Part shown: positions 47,737 through 59,203 of the stretch, piece after piece
Position numbering within the stretch: position 1 is the stretch's first letter
How the letters are laid out: the number at the start of each line of letters is the position of its first letter
Source: an uncultured Paraglaciecola sp.
Lineage (GTDB): Bacteria > Pseudomonadota > Gammaproteobacteria > Enterobacterales > Alteromonadaceae
Direction: 5' to 3'
DNA length: 64,000 bases
NCBI RefSeq assembly: GCF_937123705.1
Contig: NZ_CAKZKO010000037.1
Span: 124,001 to 188,000, forward strand
Notes under the pieces: generated by a model
What the model was told of the DNA's origin: nothing
Databases searched by the model: none
The model's input: only the letters and a program-made list of their open reading frames with translations
Made by a program: the position numbers and the translations under genes

Positions 47737-48411
47737 TTATTCGATCCCGATAAATTTATGAGTTTGCAGCGACAAACGCCAATTACGCGCTATACAGGTT
47801 TTAATTGCAAGTTCAGTGGCACGTTTTTGTTGGCTAATAGGCTGTAAATAAATATTCGGTGGCGCTTGTTCACCCAACAAGGTCAACACCTCGTCTAGCT
47901 CTTCAATATGCTTTTGCATAGCTATTGGATGTTTGATTTCATTTGCGCGGCGCATGGCGCTACTGAGTACTGGCCTGCCACCTGGCATATTCACTTTGGG
48001 CGACACTGTGATCCAAGTACTCGGGTGGGCAATGATTTCATAAGTACCGCTGGTTTCAACCTGCACTGAATAACCTTTTGCAATCAAGCTGCTGGTGATC
48101 TCTGTTAAATCATACAAACACGGCTCACCACCCGTTAGGACGATATGTTTAGCCACATATCCATGGTGATTAAAAAGGCTTAATAGTTGCTCTGTGGTGT
48201 GTTCAAACCAACTGTCGGACTCGGCGGTTTCGGCCATCACCTTATCACTACTGTTTTTTAATTCAGGCGACACCACCCAAGTATGTTTTGTATCACACCA
48301 TGGACAACCTACAGGGCAGCCTTGCAAGCGCACAAAAATGGATGGCAATCCTGTATAACTGCCCTCACCTTGCAACGACTCAAACACTTCATTTATTTTA
48401 TAGATACTCAA
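47737..48411 (-). CDS. queE: 7-carboxy-7-deazaguanine synthase
   Basis: INEVFESLQGEGSYTGLPSIFVRLQGCPVGCPWCDTKHTW radical SAM motif; divergent from queC. Confidence 0.93.
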   Translation of the reverse strand: MSIYKINEVFESLQGEGSYTGLPSIFVRLQGCPVGCPWCDTKHTWVVSPELKNSSDKVMAETAESDSWFEHTTEQLLSLFNHHGYVAKHIVLTGGEPCLYDLTEITSSLIAKGYSVQVETSGTYEIIAHPSTWITVSPKVNMPGGRPVLSSAMRRANEIKHPIAMQKHIEELDEVLTLLGEQAPPNIYLQPISQQKRATELAIKTCIARNWRLSLQTHKFIGIE

Positions 48412-48509
48412 TCACTTTTCCTTTCGAGTCAACGCACCCTGTGGTGGGAATTTACCGTCAAATCACTTAAAATCACTGCTAATTAATTGATTATAAAGAA
48501 GCAAAGCCC

Positions 48510-49166
48510 ATGTCACAAAAGGTAGTGGTAATTTTTTCCGGAGGAATGGACTCGTTTACAGTCTTAAACCTAGCAGTCAAACAAGGTTTAGAGGTGTTTG
48601 CCTTATCTTTTGATTATGGACAAAGGCACAAAAAGGAACTGGATTATGCCGCACGGGCCTGCCAATTGTTAGGTGTGCAGCATAAAATTGTGGATATATC
48701 AGCCATCAATCAACTCATTGGTGGCTCGTCTCTCACCTCAGATATTGAGGTGGCAGAAGGGCATTACGAAGAAGAAAGTATGAAAAGCACAGTGGTGCCT
48801 AATCGGAATATGATCTTATTATCGATGGCGGTGGGTTATGCAGTGTCGATAGATGCCAATAAAGTCTACTACGGTGCCCATTCTGGCGACCACGCTATAT
48901 ATCCCGATTGTCGTCCTGAATTTGTTCACAAGATGAATGACGTATGTGCCATAGCTAACTATGAAGCCGTTGAAATAGTTACCCCTTATCTTGAGGAAAG
49001 CAAGATAGCCATTTTAACCGCAGGATTAGAGATGGGGTTAGATTACAACCAAACTTGGACCTGCTATAACGGCCGCGATAAAGCCTGCGGTAAATGTGGC
49101 GCCTGTCAAGAACGCCTAGAAGCCTTTGCCAAAAATGGCGTGAATGATCCTTTGGAGTATGAATAG
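48510..49166 (+). CDS. queC: 7-cyano-7-deazaguanine synthase
   Basis: [30 protein letters not shown]-terminal [14 protein letters not shown]. Confidence 0.95.
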   Translation: MSQKVVVIFSGGMDSFTVLNLAVKQGLEVFALSFDYGQRHKKELDYAARACQLLGVQHKIVDISAINQLIGGSSLTSDIEVAEGHYEEESMKSTVVPNRNMILLSMAVGYAVSIDANKVYYGAHSGDHAIYPDCRPEFVHKMNDVCAIANYEAVEIVTPYLEESKIAILTAGLEMGLDYNQTWTCYNGRDKACGKCGACQERLEAFAKNGVNDPLEYE

Positions 49167-49226
49167 CGCAGATAAGGTTAGTTGTTAGTCGTTGTTGTTT
49201 TACGTAACGACTACCTACCTCTTGAG

Positions 49227-49706
49227 CTAGTTTGCCAACAATTGGCGAACTAGACGCTCTAATTTTTCGGCATCAGTGTCTTTAAAACCTAAGTGTCGAT
49301 AGACTATCTGCCCTCGCCTATTAATAATAAATGAAACAGGCAATACCGAGGCTTGATACATTTTTGCAACGCTTAAGTCTTTGTCGTAGGCAATAGGAAA
49401 ATCAAGCTGTAGCTGCTGTGCCATTAATATTCCTTCGGCCTTTACTTCATCAACATTCACAGAAACAACAGCAAAGTCATCGCCGAAAGTACGGGCCCAG
49501 TTTTTATATAACGGCAAGGCTTTGGCACAACTGCTGCACCAAGATGCCCAAAAATCGAGGTAGACAACTTTACCTTGATAGTCGCTTAAAGTAACTTGTT
49601 GGTTGTTTCTAATATCAGGTAAAGAAAAATTTTGAAGGGATATTTCTGCGGTGTGCCCAACCAAGCAATAGAACAAAAAAATAATAGGTAATCGCTTAAA
49701 ACCCAT
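49227..49706 (-). CDS. TlpA/ResA-like thioredoxin family protein
   Basis: GKVVYLDFWASWCSSCAKALPLYKNW; signal peptide. Confidence 0.88.
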   Translation of the reverse strand: MGFKRLPIIFLFYCLVGHTAEISLQNFSLPDIRNNQQVTLSDYQGKVVYLDFWASWCSSCAKALPLYKNWARTFGDDFAVVSVNVDEVKAEGILMAQQLQLDFPIAYDKDLSVAKMYQASVLPVSFIINRRGQIVYRHLGFKDTDAEKLERLVRQLLAN

Positions 49707-50619
49707 AGCTAAAACCTAATGTTGCGGCGCTAGAGGTAGTAAATTGTAAGGCGCCTTGCAAATTTCGGTGGACAGGAATTCGTACTCCAAAATTAACCGC
49801 TGACTTATCATTTATGCGATATTGCACACTTGGAATAAAGTCCACCCAGGAGCCGCCTGTATTGGCTATATCATCTCCATTTCGTTCATCTGCTTGTGTG
49901 GTGCGGTATCTCAACTGAGCAGCAAAACCCCATTTTTCCATCATGGAATAACTGGCGCCTAACACAAGGTTAAATTCATTGCCGTTAGTATAGTTTCTGC
50001 GGTTTTCTTGATTGAAGCTGTAATGACTAGAAATGAAAATTTGGGTTTGCCCAGATTGCTCAAACGCATAACCCAGATATGCCCAAGTTAACGCACTGTA
50101 GCTGCCACTGCTAGGTTGTAGATCTTCGGAAACCGTGACACCATTTTCTTTGGCATCATCTTCACCCAAAGGGATCTTCACCCCCGCGCCTAGAGAATAT
50201 TGCCATTTTGAAAATAGATCGATTTTCTTTGGGGTATATTTGAATAAAAGTAATCCATCACCTAAACCAGAGGCAGAAGAAAAGCTATTAGTGCTACTGC
50301 CAATCTCACGTTGATGATCGACATAACTAACCATAGTTGAAACCGACCAAAATTCGTTTATACCGTAGTCGGTTTGCACAATCATTGAATCGGTACTTCT
50401 ATTGCGATTAGTTTCATCCTTAACTTCATCACTACCTGAATAAAGTCGGTTCATTTCATGTTGTTCATAGGAAACATTAACGAACCACTGCCGTTGTTCC
50501 ACCGATGAAGAACTCATACTATTTAACAATGGAACACCAGCACAACTACAAGTTGCGCCAAAAGTATTGACACTATAGGTAGCCAAGCCAATAGCAGAAA
50601 ACAATTGAGTTATTTTCAT
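49696..50619 (-). CDS. Predicted outer-membrane beta-barrel protein
   Basis: Signal peptide, CSC motif at mature N terminus, alternating beta-strand pattern, terminal aromatic residue (GFSYGF); overlaps the TlpA gene by 11 nt. Confidence 0.65.
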   Translation of the reverse strand: MKITQLFSAIGLATYSVNTFGATCSCAGVPLLNSMSSSSVEQRQWFVNVSYEQHEMNRLYSGSDEVKDETNRNRSTDSMIVQTDYGINEFWSVSTMVSYVDHQREIGSSTNSFSSASGLGDGLLLFKYTPKKIDLFSKWQYSLGAGVKIPLGEDDAKENGVTVSEDLQPSSGSYSALTWAYLGYAFEQSGQTQIFISSHYSFNQENRRNYTNGNEFNLVLGASYSMMEKWGFAAQLRYRTTQADERNGDDIANTGGSWVDFIPSVQYRINDKSAVNFGVRIPVHRNLQGALQFTTSSAATLGFSYGF

Positions 50620-50634
50620 AATCTCTTTACTACT

Positions 50635-51714
50635 TCACTGGTAAATTGGGGCATCGGTAAAAAAAGCGGCCCATGCAAACCAAAAAGAAATATAACTAAA
50701 AGGAACCACAAGTTGCTCACCTTCACGAGGCCCAGTAACGGCCTTGCCATAAATATCCCATAGGTTGCCTTCGTTATCCGCCATAACAATAGGCAATTGG
50801 TTATATTCAGGGCTAAACTCTAGAACAGTACCATCACTAAGTTGCCTCTCAAACGCTACCGCATATTTATCATCCTGACTGCCTACAATAACAACCTTTT
50901 TACTGGAAACTGAATCGTTAATCACTTCGAGATCAATGGAAAATTCCGAAATATTATAGGCTTTTGTGGCACTACCCACTCTAATTCCTAAAATACGCGC
51001 TTTTTTATGTAATCTCTCATCTTCAACATTTTTTACAACAAAGAGTAATCTTGGATTTGTTAGATAATTTCCATAGGGGTATTCGTCATAATTTCGACTA
51101 AACCCGGTATCTTCACTTAGGACTTCAGCTTGGGGAAACATCATTTTAAATTTTTCCCAAGTCGTTTCGACAATAGGTTTTGGCGTAGCAGAATTACCTG
51201 ACAAGGCGCCATTTGCGCTCTTCATTAACATTTGAGGCCAATGACTATCGGTTGCTCGGTCGTATAAGATCAAATTTGAGTTATATAAAAGTCCCGAAAC
51301 GCCAAACTCTGTATTGCCTGTTTGGTTATCAATATTCCAAGCCATAGCCGATCCTGTTAATGGACAATAACTTAAAACAAAGTGCTCATCAGCAATACTG
51401 TCATTGACCACTTCGTGCCAATTAAGAATTTTATGTGGATACCCCTTTACTTGGTCACCTATTTTAAGGGCCACAATTAGATCAGAGGCAAACATGAAAT
51501 TGGTTTCTTCGATACTTTGAAAACTAGGTTGGTCTAAAGAGGGAATGCCATCTTTTCCTGGGCCCCCATCTTGAATGAAATCCGTATCTATGGTCCAACG
51601 ACTGCTCGAATTATCATTACTTGAAATAGTACTGCCTTCATTTGAATCTCCAGAGCCACCACAAGACAGAAGCAAAACGGTTAAACAGCCCATAATAGAT
51701 ATTTTGTTCTTCAA
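50635..51714 (-). CDS. DUF3179 domain-containing lipoprotein
   Basis: Lipobox LLLSCGGS; IPSLDQPSFQSIEE, GYPHKILNWHEVVND, LSYCPLTGSAMAW. Confidence 0.85.
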   Translation of the reverse strand: MKNKISIMGCLTVLLLSCGGSGDSNEGSTISSNDNSSSRWTIDTDFIQDGGPGKDGIPSLDQPSFQSIEETNFMFASDLIVALKIGDQVKGYPHKILNWHEVVNDSIADEHFVLSYCPLTGSAMAWNIDNQTGNTEFGVSGLLYNSNLILYDRATDSHWPQMLMKSANGALSGNSATPKPIVETTWEKFKMMFPQAEVLSEDTGFSRNYDEYPYGNYLTNPRLLFVVKNVEDERLHKKARILGIRVGSATKAYNISEFSIDLEVINDSVSSKKVVIVGSQDDKYAVAFERQLSDGTVLEFSPEYNQLPIVMADNEGNLWDIYGKAVTGPREGEQLVVPFSYISFWFAWAAFFTDAPIYQ

Positions 51715-51858
51715 CTTTATGCACCTGCTATTTGTTGTATAGGATGAGACCGAAGCAAATAAATTTAACTTTCATTGCAATAAAAGCAAACCAAAGAATA
51801 TTAAAAAGCCGCGACAAGGCGGCTATATTGCAAAACTTTATATTTAGTGAAATTGGTT

Positions 51859-52779
51859 TTATTTATCTACTTGCTGAATAAAGTAGCTAATTTCCTTAAT
51901 TAAATGCCGTAACACAGGATTTAAGCGGGTATTTTTACCGTTCATTACAAATAAGTCGTGGTTAAATTCGAACAAGCCTTTACCTACAGGAACCAGGCCA
52001 AGGCCCGCCGCTTGATTGGTTAGTACATAGTCGGGCAATAAGCCAACATACTCTCCCGTCATAATGGCAGACAGACAACCATCATATGAATCAGAAAAGG
52101 TTTGAATGGCCATACGTGTGTCGTCAGATATGTAATTGGCAGAGGAAAGACCAGAAATGCCGATGGCAGGATAGTCTTCAATTTTAATATTATTTGGAAG
52201 GCCATCACGATACTTAGCAAGCACATGAGACGGAGCACAATATAAACGCCCTTTGCACGTTACATCCACAGGGTGAAAAGTGACTGACTCTGGCTTCATC
52301 ATATCGTAAGTGGATAGCACTAAATGACACTCACCAGATAAGGCCACATGCTCCACTTCGTTATACAAACGAGTTTGAATATTCACATGAATATCATTGA
52401 ACTTTTTCATGGTGCTTTTAACGGCCTTACTCACAGATAAATGGTAAGAAAGTGGCAATCCCGCCATCATCACAAGCGTAATATGGCCAGAATAATCGTC
52501 ATGTAAACTTTTTAGATTAAAAACAAAATTATCGAAAGAATTAAAGATCCGTTTGGTCTCTTGAAAAACCACCTCACCTTCTTTGGTCATCTGAAAGCCA
52601 CCTCGACCACGATGACATAGCACTAAGTCTAGTCGTTCTTCGAGCTTTTTAATGGCGGCGCTAATGTTGGGACGTTGCATTCTAAGGACTGGCTCAGCGG
52701 CGGTGAAGCCATTGCATGAAGCCACCGCATAAAAAACGCGTAATAACTTTATATCGGATTCTTGTAGGCGATTTAACAT
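51859..52779 (-). CDS. LysR family transcriptional regulator
   Basis: LLRVFYAVASCNGFTAAEPVLRMQRPNISAAIKKLEERLDLVLCHRG. Confidence 0.9.
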   Translation of the reverse strand: MLNRLQESDIKLLRVFYAVASCNGFTAAEPVLRMQRPNISAAIKKLEERLDLVLCHRGRGGFQMTKEGEVVFQETKRIFNSFDNFVFNLKSLHDDYSGHITLVMMAGLPLSYHLSVSKAVKSTMKKFNDIHVNIQTRLYNEVEHVALSGECHLVLSTYDMMKPESVTFHPVDVTCKGRLYCAPSHVLAKYRDGLPNNIKIEDYPAIGISGLSSANYISDDTRMAIQTFSDSYDGCLSAIMTGEYVGLLPDYVLTNQAAGLGLVPVGKGLFEFNHDLFVMNGKNTRLNPVLRHLIKEISYFIQQVDK

Positions 52780-52924
52780 TTCAGCACCACTTATAGGTAT
52801 AGTTCTTTATACTAATGTACATAGTAGAAAACACCAAAGGGGATTACAATGTAAATTTTACCGAAAAATAAAATTGCCCTAAATTAATGCCATTGCATCT
52901 AAAAAGGTGTTGTAGGTACTTTCG

Positions 52925-53689
52925 TTATTTATGCTTCTTTTTTTCAATCAATGACAGTATTTTATCGGATGAAGTAATCAAATTGTTGTAAAAATTTTCT
53001 AAAGCAACAGTTTGGTAATATCGAGAGACTAATAGAGCTTCTAACATTTTGTCGTTAAGAAACTGCTCATTATTTATTATTGAAGTAGGTCTTGGATCAT
53101 TTTTATAGAATGTAGCAATGAACTCCCATTCATTATTTTTTTGAAACATCGATGGATAATTTTTATTTATATACGGCTCGTATTTCGATTGTATTTGAGT
53201 GTTAGAAATATGTTCTCTTTCTTTGGTTTTTTCAATCAACGAATAATAGTCAAGAATAGCGGTTCTCAATTTGTTGTTTAAAGCAGGTATTTCATTTGAC
53301 TGATTAATTATTTCAATTGCGTTAGTATTTGGGCTAAATTTGAATTCTAGTTGCAACATAGACAAATATTTCTTTAGCTGGATATCTATCATTGGCTTTA
53401 TTGTCATCATTTGAGACATCGCAGAATCTGCTGCTAATTTGCTTTCAATGATTTTCTTCTTTAAATCTTTTAGCTGTATTTGGTCTTCAGTTAAATTCTG
53501 ATTCAGTATTTCAAGATGATCATCTATCGATTTATCCTGCTTGACTTGCTCATTCCAATTATTGATTTGCAGAGCAATCAAAATTCCGAAAACAACAAGA
53601 ACAATTTCTCCAAACGCATATTTGAGATACTTTCCAGTTTTGCTTTCCAAAAGCAAATTTTGTCTAATTTTTCTAAAAAATCTGATCAT
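52925..53689 (-). CDS. DUF6090-like membrane protein
   Basis: MIRFFRKIRQNLLLESKTGKYLKYAFGEIVLVVFGILIALQINNWNE N terminus typical of a Bacteroidetes-rich family; AT-rich ORF. Confidence 0.75.
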   Translation of the reverse strand: MIRFFRKIRQNLLLESKTGKYLKYAFGEIVLVVFGILIALQINNWNEQVKQDKSIDDHLEILNQNLTEDQIQLKDLKKKIIESKLAADSAMSQMMTIKPMIDIQLKKYLSMLQLEFKFSPNTNAIEIINQSNEIPALNNKLRTAILDYYSLIEKTKEREHISNTQIQSKYEPYINKNYPSMFQKNNEWEFIATFYKNDPRPTSIINNEQFLNDKMLEALLVSRYYQTVALENFYNNLITSSDKILSLIEKKKHK

Positions 53690-53721
53690 TGGTTACAGGT
53701 TCCTGATAATGAAAAAGCTTG

Positions 53722-53750
53722 TTGGCTAAGCAGCGCGAAGCGCCAGCCAA
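53722..53750. repeat. Strong hairpin TTGGCTaagcAGCGCGaagCGCcAGCCAA
   Basis: Inverted repeat immediately upstream of the DUF6090-like gene. Confidence 0.5.
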
Positions 53751-53989
53751 TGAGTAATGGTTCCAGCGAGCTTGCAAGCCAAATTATGTTTTTTGTTAGC
53801 TGTGCTCGCTCAATTAACTCTATGAGAATCGTGTAAGAAGATATAATGTCAAATAAATTAGTATTAGCTGAGATAATTCAACAGAAACTTTAAACAAATT
53901 GCTAATACCAATCTCCATAAACTCTGGCTTCTAGATTAATATAATATTTTCAGGCATTTTTCACCCAAGATTTAAGGCAAAAGATATTC

Positions 53990-55999
53990 CTAAGAGTTTT
54001 TCACTATTTGTGCGCGATATGCTTCTATTTCATCCCGTAGGCTTGCGGCTTTTTCAAACTCTAAATCTTTTGCCGCTTTAAACATGACTTTTTCTAACTC
54101 GGTGATTTTTTGCAAAATTTGCGGAGTGCTTAATGACTGATATTTTTTACTGTTCTCGGCCACCAGTCTTAGTTTCACTTTGCTGTCAGAGCTGCCATCG
54201 CCTACATCCATAATATCGGTAATAGGCTTGATTAATTGCGTTGGGGTTATGCCATGTTCCAGATTATAGGCTCGTTGAATATCTCGTCTTCTGTCAATCT
54301 CATCCATAGCACGTTGCATCGAGCCAGTTATTCTATCGCCATACATAATAGCACGGCCATTAATGTGTCTAGCGGCTCGGCCCATGGTTTGAATTAAGGA
54401 TTTATCTGAGCGTAAAAAGCCTTCCTTGTCGGCATCGAGAATAGCTACCAGCGATACCTCTGGCATGTCTAGCCCTTCTCTGAGTAGATTGATCCCCACC
54501 AGCACATCAAATTTCCCAATCCGTAAATCGCGGATAATTTCAATGCGCTCAACTGTGTCGATATCGGAATGTAAATACCGCGCTTTTATGCCGTGCTCGT
54601 CTAGGTAATCACTTAAGTCTTCGGACATACGTTTAGTTAATGTGGTCACTAGCACCCGTTCATTTAGGCCAATACATTTATTGATTTCAGACAATAAATC
54701 ATCCACTTGAGTGGCCACTGGGCGAATTTCAATTTCTGGATCGAGCAAACCTGTGGGGCGCACCAGTTGCTCAACTATGTCGTCGGGCGCTGCTTCTAGT
54801 TCAAATTTACCCGGTGTTGCCGATACATAAATCGTTTGCGGGGTGATTTGTTCAAATTCTTCAAACTTTAAAGGTCGGTTGTCTAGTGCCGATGGCAATC
54901 TAAACCCATATTCAACTAAGGTTTCTTTGCGAGAGCGATCACCTTTATACATAGCGCCAATTTGCGATACGGTAACGTGAGACTCATCGATAAACATCAG
55001 GCCGTCGGCTGGAAAATAATCGATTAGAGTAGGAGGTGGATCCCCAGGATTACGACCCGACAAATAGCGGGAGTAGTTTTCAATGCCTGAGCAATAGCCC
55101 AACTCTTGCATCATTTCTATATCAAATTGGCAACGCTGAGACACACGTTGCTCTTCGACTAATTTATTAACAGATTTAAGTTGTTCGCGCCTTTCTTTTA
55201 GTTCAACCTTGATATGCTCAATCGCTCCCAAGATTTTTTCTCTGGGTGTGACATAATGGGTTTTCGGAAAAACCGTTGCACGGGTTACTGTTTTTTCAAC
55301 GGCTCCGGTAAGTGGGTCGAAAATACTAATACGCTCCACTTCTTCATCGAACAATTCGACTCTAATGCCGTGACGTTCTGAATCGGCGGGAAATACATCT
55401 ATTACATCGCCGCGCACCCTAAAAGTACCCCGCTCGAAAGCCACATCATTTCGAGTATATTGGATCTCTGCTAAACGCCTTAAGATATCCCGTTGATTCA
55501 TAATGTCGCCTTGGCGAAAATGCACCAACATTTTCATATAAGACTCAGGATCGCCCAATCCATAGATAGCCGACACACTGGACACTATAATTACGTCGCG
55601 CCTTTCCATCAGTGATTTAGTGGCGGATAATCGCATTTGCTCGATATGCTCGTTGATCGAGGCATCCTTCTCTATAAAGGTATCGCTGGAAGGGACATAG
55701 GCTTCGGGCTGGTAATAATCATAATAAGAAACAAAATATTCCACTGCATTATTGGGGAAAAACTCTTTCATCTCACCATAAAGCTGGGCGGCTAGGGTTT
55801 TATTATGCGCCAATATCAGCGTTGGCCGTTGCACTTTTTCAATGACATTGGCCATAGTAAAAGTCTTACCCGAACCAGTGACACCTAATAGTATTTGTCG
55901 CGCAAGACCATCGTCTAAGCCTTCAACTAAGGCATCAATTGCTTTAGGTTGATCACCTGCCGGTGAATAATTTGAAGATATTTCAAAGGCTCTACTCAT
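53990..55999 (-). CDS. uvrB: Excinuclease ABC subunit B
   Basis: [59 protein letters not shown]-terminal UVR motif. Confidence 0.97.
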   Translation of the reverse strand: MSRAFEISSNYSPAGDQPKAIDALVEGLDDGLARQILLGVTGSGKTFTMANVIEKVQRPTLILAHNKTLAAQLYGEMKEFFPNNAVEYFVSYYDYYQPEAYVPSSDTFIEKDASINEHIEQMRLSATKSLMERRDVIIVSSVSAIYGLGDPESYMKMLVHFRQGDIMNQRDILRRLAEIQYTRNDVAFERGTFRVRGDVIDVFPADSERHGIRVELFDEEVERISIFDPLTGAVEKTVTRATVFPKTHYVTPREKILGAIEHIKVELKERREQLKSVNKLVEEQRVSQRCQFDIEMMQELGYCSGIENYSRYLSGRNPGDPPPTLIDYFPADGLMFIDESHVTVSQIGAMYKGDRSRKETLVEYGFRLPSALDNRPLKFEEFEQITPQTIYVSATPGKFELEAAPDDIVEQLVRPTGLLDPEIEIRPVATQVDDLLSEINKCIGLNERVLVTTLTKRMSEDLSDYLDEHGIKARYLHSDIDTVERIEIIRDLRIGKFDVLVGINLLREGLDMPEVSLVAILDADKEGFLRSDKSLIQTMGRAARHINGRAIMYGDRITGSMQRAMDEIDRRRDIQRAYNLEHGITPTQLIKPITDIMDVGDGSSDSKVKLRLVAENSKKYQSLSTPQILQKITELEKVMFKAAKDLEFEKAASLRDEIEAYRAQIVKNS

Positions 56000-57374
56000 A
56001 TTTACTCAATACACCCTGTTCAAATCGAGAAGTAATGATGCGCTTACACCATACATAAGCAATACACCCAACCACCAAGTTGGCCACAACACCGGCCCAA
56101 AATAGCCCAAGCAAATCAAACCAATAGCTGCCAATCAAAGAAAAAGGCACAAAAAACAAAAATAAGCGCACAACACTTAAAGAGACTGCAGACATAGGCA
56201 TGTGCATGGCGTTAAAGGATGAGTTGGTCAAAATGGTGACTCCTTGAAACCCATATCCCAGAGGTACAATGATTAGAAATAGAACTATGGTTGAAGCCAC
56301 CTCTGGCTCGTTGGTAAATATGTTAGCGAGCACTCCTGATAACAGTGCAATCACCACGAAAACAATCAGTTGCCATACAATCACAAACTTGACACATAAA
56401 CTATAGGCTTGCCCTGCACGAGCTAGTTGGTTAGCTCCAAAATTTTGACTGATAAAAGGCGGCAATGACATAGACAAAGACAGCACCACTATGCTGGCAA
56501 TAGACTCTAATCGGCCCCCTACGCCCCATGCAGCTACCGCCTCAGGTCCATATCCTGCGACTATAGCAGTGACAACACCTGCAGCAATGGGGGTGAGCAT
56601 ATTAGCAGCAGAAGCAGGCAGTCCAATCTTCAAAATACCGCCTGTACTACGTTTAAACTGGTGCCAATTAAGCAATTTGGTTTCGATCATATTGCGCTCG
56701 ACAGCCAATATATACAAAATATAAAATAACCCCACTGCCCAAGCGACAAGAGTCGATATTGCCGCACCTTGGATACCGAAAGCGGGTACTGGCCCCCAGC
56801 CAAATATCAATAACGGGTCCAGTACAACATTAATAAGGCCACCTAACGCCATCACTAAGCTAGGTGTTTTAGTATCGCCAGATGCGCGCAGCACACTATT
56901 TCCTACCATAGGCATAGCTAAAAACACACCAGCTGCATACCACACCAACATGTATTCCTTGATTAAAACCAACAAAGGTTCTTCAGCGCCCATCAAACGA
57001 AAAATAGGCTCAATCGTGTAGACGCCTATAATGGCCAAAACAATCGCCAACACCATAGTTAACATCAATGCGCCCGTTGCGGTTTCTTTAGCCTGCTGGT
57101 ACTTCTTCTGTCCTAGTAATTTGGCAATAATGGCAGAAGTACCTATTCCTAAGCCAATATTTAAACTTATTACGGTGAAAGTAACGGGGAAGGTAAAACT
57201 AATAGCTGCCAGCTCTTGTGTACCCAACATACCAATAAAAAACGTATCAACTAGCCCAAAGGTCATCAATACGACCATACCCACTATCATAGGCAAGGTC
57301 ATTTTTCGCAATGTGCTTGCTATATCATTATTCAGCAAATCTGCAGGAGGCGCTTTTTTAGTGCTTGAGGTCAA
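55992..57374 (-). CDS. MATE family efflux transporter
   Basis: 12-[38 protein letters not shown]; overlaps uvrB start by 8 nt. Confidence 0.9.
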   Translation of the reverse strand: MTSSTKKAPPADLLNNDIASTLRKMTLPMIVGMVVLMTFGLVDTFFIGMLGTQELAAISFTFPVTFTVISLNIGLGIGTSAIIAKLLGQKKYQQAKETATGALMLTMVLAIVLAIIGVYTIEPIFRLMGAEEPLLVLIKEYMLVWYAAGVFLAMPMVGNSVLRASGDTKTPSLVMALGGLINVVLDPLLIFGWGPVPAFGIQGAAISTLVAWAVGLFYILYILAVERNMIETKLLNWHQFKRSTGGILKIGLPASAANMLTPIAAGVVTAIVAGYGPEAVAAWGVGGRLESIASIVVLSLSMSLPPFISQNFGANQLARAGQAYSLCVKFVIVWQLIVFVVIALLSGVLANIFTNEPEVASTIVLFLIIVPLGYGFQGVTILTNSSFNAMHMPMSAVSLSVVRLFLFFVPFSLIGSYWFDLLGLFWAGVVANLVVGCIAYVWCKRIITSRFEQGVLSKYE

Positions 57375-57929
57375 CCTTGTGCTCTCTCTTAAATGAAGGT
57401 ATTGGTGGGTAAGCTACTTTACAAGCTCAAAATCACATAATGACGTTTTTTATCTTAAAATTTTGACTCACCCTACTGACATCATCACTAGGATTTAGCT
57501 TGGTCTATAATACGCGATTTTCAGCTCAGTATTATTATATTTTCTGAAATTTATGTTGCAGAATTGTTAATACATGTAACATCCTAACCTGTACCTTTTT
57601 AAATACACTTATCTGTCTATTTATTGACGCCTTAGGGCTTAGTGAAGCTATTTATAGAAAAGTAATCTAGAGTGATTTGAAAATAATCAATTTTAAACTT
57701 CGAATTAATTTGGCTGCTTTTAACATATTTTTGCTTTTCTCTTTAAAAACAACACACAAGCATAATTCCACACTTTTTATTATTTTTTTTCACTTTTCTT
57801 ATAACCACTAAAAATTTCGTATCATCTTGTTTTTAAATGTTTTTTTAAACAATTAAAATATTTTTCGTATCACGTCTTGACATTGAATCAATGCTTGTTC
57901 TTTTTCTACCAACAGTTTAATCCACAAAC

Positions 57930-57952
57930 TTATCCACAAGTTTCGTGGATAA
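57930..57952. promoter_or_regulatory. DnaA-box-like inverted repeat TTATCCAC-aagtttc-GTGGATAA
   Basis: Contains TTATCCACA; imperfect third copy TTAATCCACA at 57917-57926. Confidence 0.4.
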
Positions 57953-58372
57953 CTGCCTTTATCCTTTAGATGGCGTACTATCGCAACATCTAATCTTTTT
58001 TTTTAGTTGGTAGTCACTAACCTTTTGCATCGCCAAGCAAGGTGACACTTTTATTAAACACTGGCATTTTATACAGCATTCAATAAATCATTAATAACAA
58101 TTAGCTATAAAGAAATCAAAAAATGGTCTTTGGTTTAAGATGCCATTAACAATTCCAAATAGTTAGATTTGAGGGCAGTTACACAGTACCAAACTTAATA
58201 AATGGCCAATACTTGTCGATTCTATAACCGTTTAGAAATTTTTAGCGAAAAACCTTACTTTGAGTGTTGACAGAGAGCGGTATGCTCATTAAGATTCGCC
58301 CCCGTTGAAAAGCAGCTTGGTTTAGACAAAATGTTTACTACTAAGTTATATTTTTAACTATAAGTATAGTGT

Positions 58373-58449
58373 TCCCCCTTAGCTCAGCTGGTTAGAGCGA
58401 CGGACTGTTAATCCGCAGGTCCCCTGTTCGAGTCGGGGAGGGGGAGCCA
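58373..58449 (+). tRNA. tRNA-Asn (anticodon GTT), CCA encoded
   Basis: TCCCCCT...AGGGGGA acceptor pairing, AGCTCAGCTGGTTAGAGC D arm, CGGACTGTTAATCCG anticodon arm, GTTCGAGTC T loop, GCCA 3' end. Confidence 0.97.
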
Positions 58450-58621
58450 ATTCAGATCTCTATATTCCAAGTAAACTCCTCTGTTATTATTGATAGTTAT
58501 CGACTTTTATTTCGATAATAAACACCTTTTCTCATTAAACTTTTAAATATCAAGTTGTTAATGACCTCTTAAAGAAAGATAATAGCAAGGTATTTTTAAC
58601 TCCTGGCAACGAACCATTTTC

Positions 58622-59203
58622 ATGACCGAATTTTTACTCTTATTAATTGGCACAGTACTGGTGAACAATTTCGTGTTGGTTCAATTTCTAGGTCTATGCC
58701 CTTTTATGGGGGTATCAGGAAAACTAGAAACAGCTATAGGCATGTCTATGGCGACGACTTTTGTGCTAACCCTAGCGTCGCTTTCTAGTTATTTGGTTGA
58801 ACATTATATATTGTTACCTCTTGGCATTGGCTATCTACGTACCTTAAGCTTTATTCTTGTTATCGCCGTAGTGGTGCAATTTACTGAGATGGTGGTTCAT
58901 AAAACCAGCCCCACCTTATATCGATTGCTCGGGATATTTTTACCCCTTATTACGACTAATTGTGCGGTGTTAGGAGTCGCATTGCTCAATATCAACCAAC
59001 AACATAATTTTGTTGAGTCGGTTATCTATGGATTTGGTGCCGCTGTGGGCTTTTCTTTAGTATTGATATTATTTTCTGCCATGCGTGAACGTCTAGCTGT
59101 AGCCGATGTACCTAAGCCTTTTAAAGGTGCTTCTATAGGTATGATTACTGCTGGACTCATGTCTCTTGCCTTTATGGGCTTCACTGGTTTGGTTAAGTTT
59201 TAA
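58622..59203 (+). CDS. rsxA: Electron transport complex subunit RsxA
   Basis: [41 protein letters not shown]; first gene of rsxABCDGE. Confidence 0.95.
   Translation: MTEFLLLLIGTVLVNNFVLVQFLGLCPFMGVSGKLETAIGMSMATTFVLTLASLSSYLVEHYILLPLGIGYLRTLSFILVIAVVVQFTEMVVHKTSPTLYRLLGIFLPLITTNCAVLGVALLNINQQHNFVESVIYGFGAAVGFSLVLILFSAMRERLAVADVPKPFKGASIGMITAGLMSLAFMGFTGLVKF

Noticed and set aside
53721-53806. Possible integron attC site upstream of the DUF6090-like gene
   Set aside because: The candidate core sites are direct rather than inverted and do not fit RYYYAAC/GTTRRRY; only the hairpin is reported.
58373-58449. tRNA-Asn as an integration site for a genomic island
   Set aside because: No integrase and no duplicated tRNA 3' end seen; downstream genes are the conserved rsx operon.
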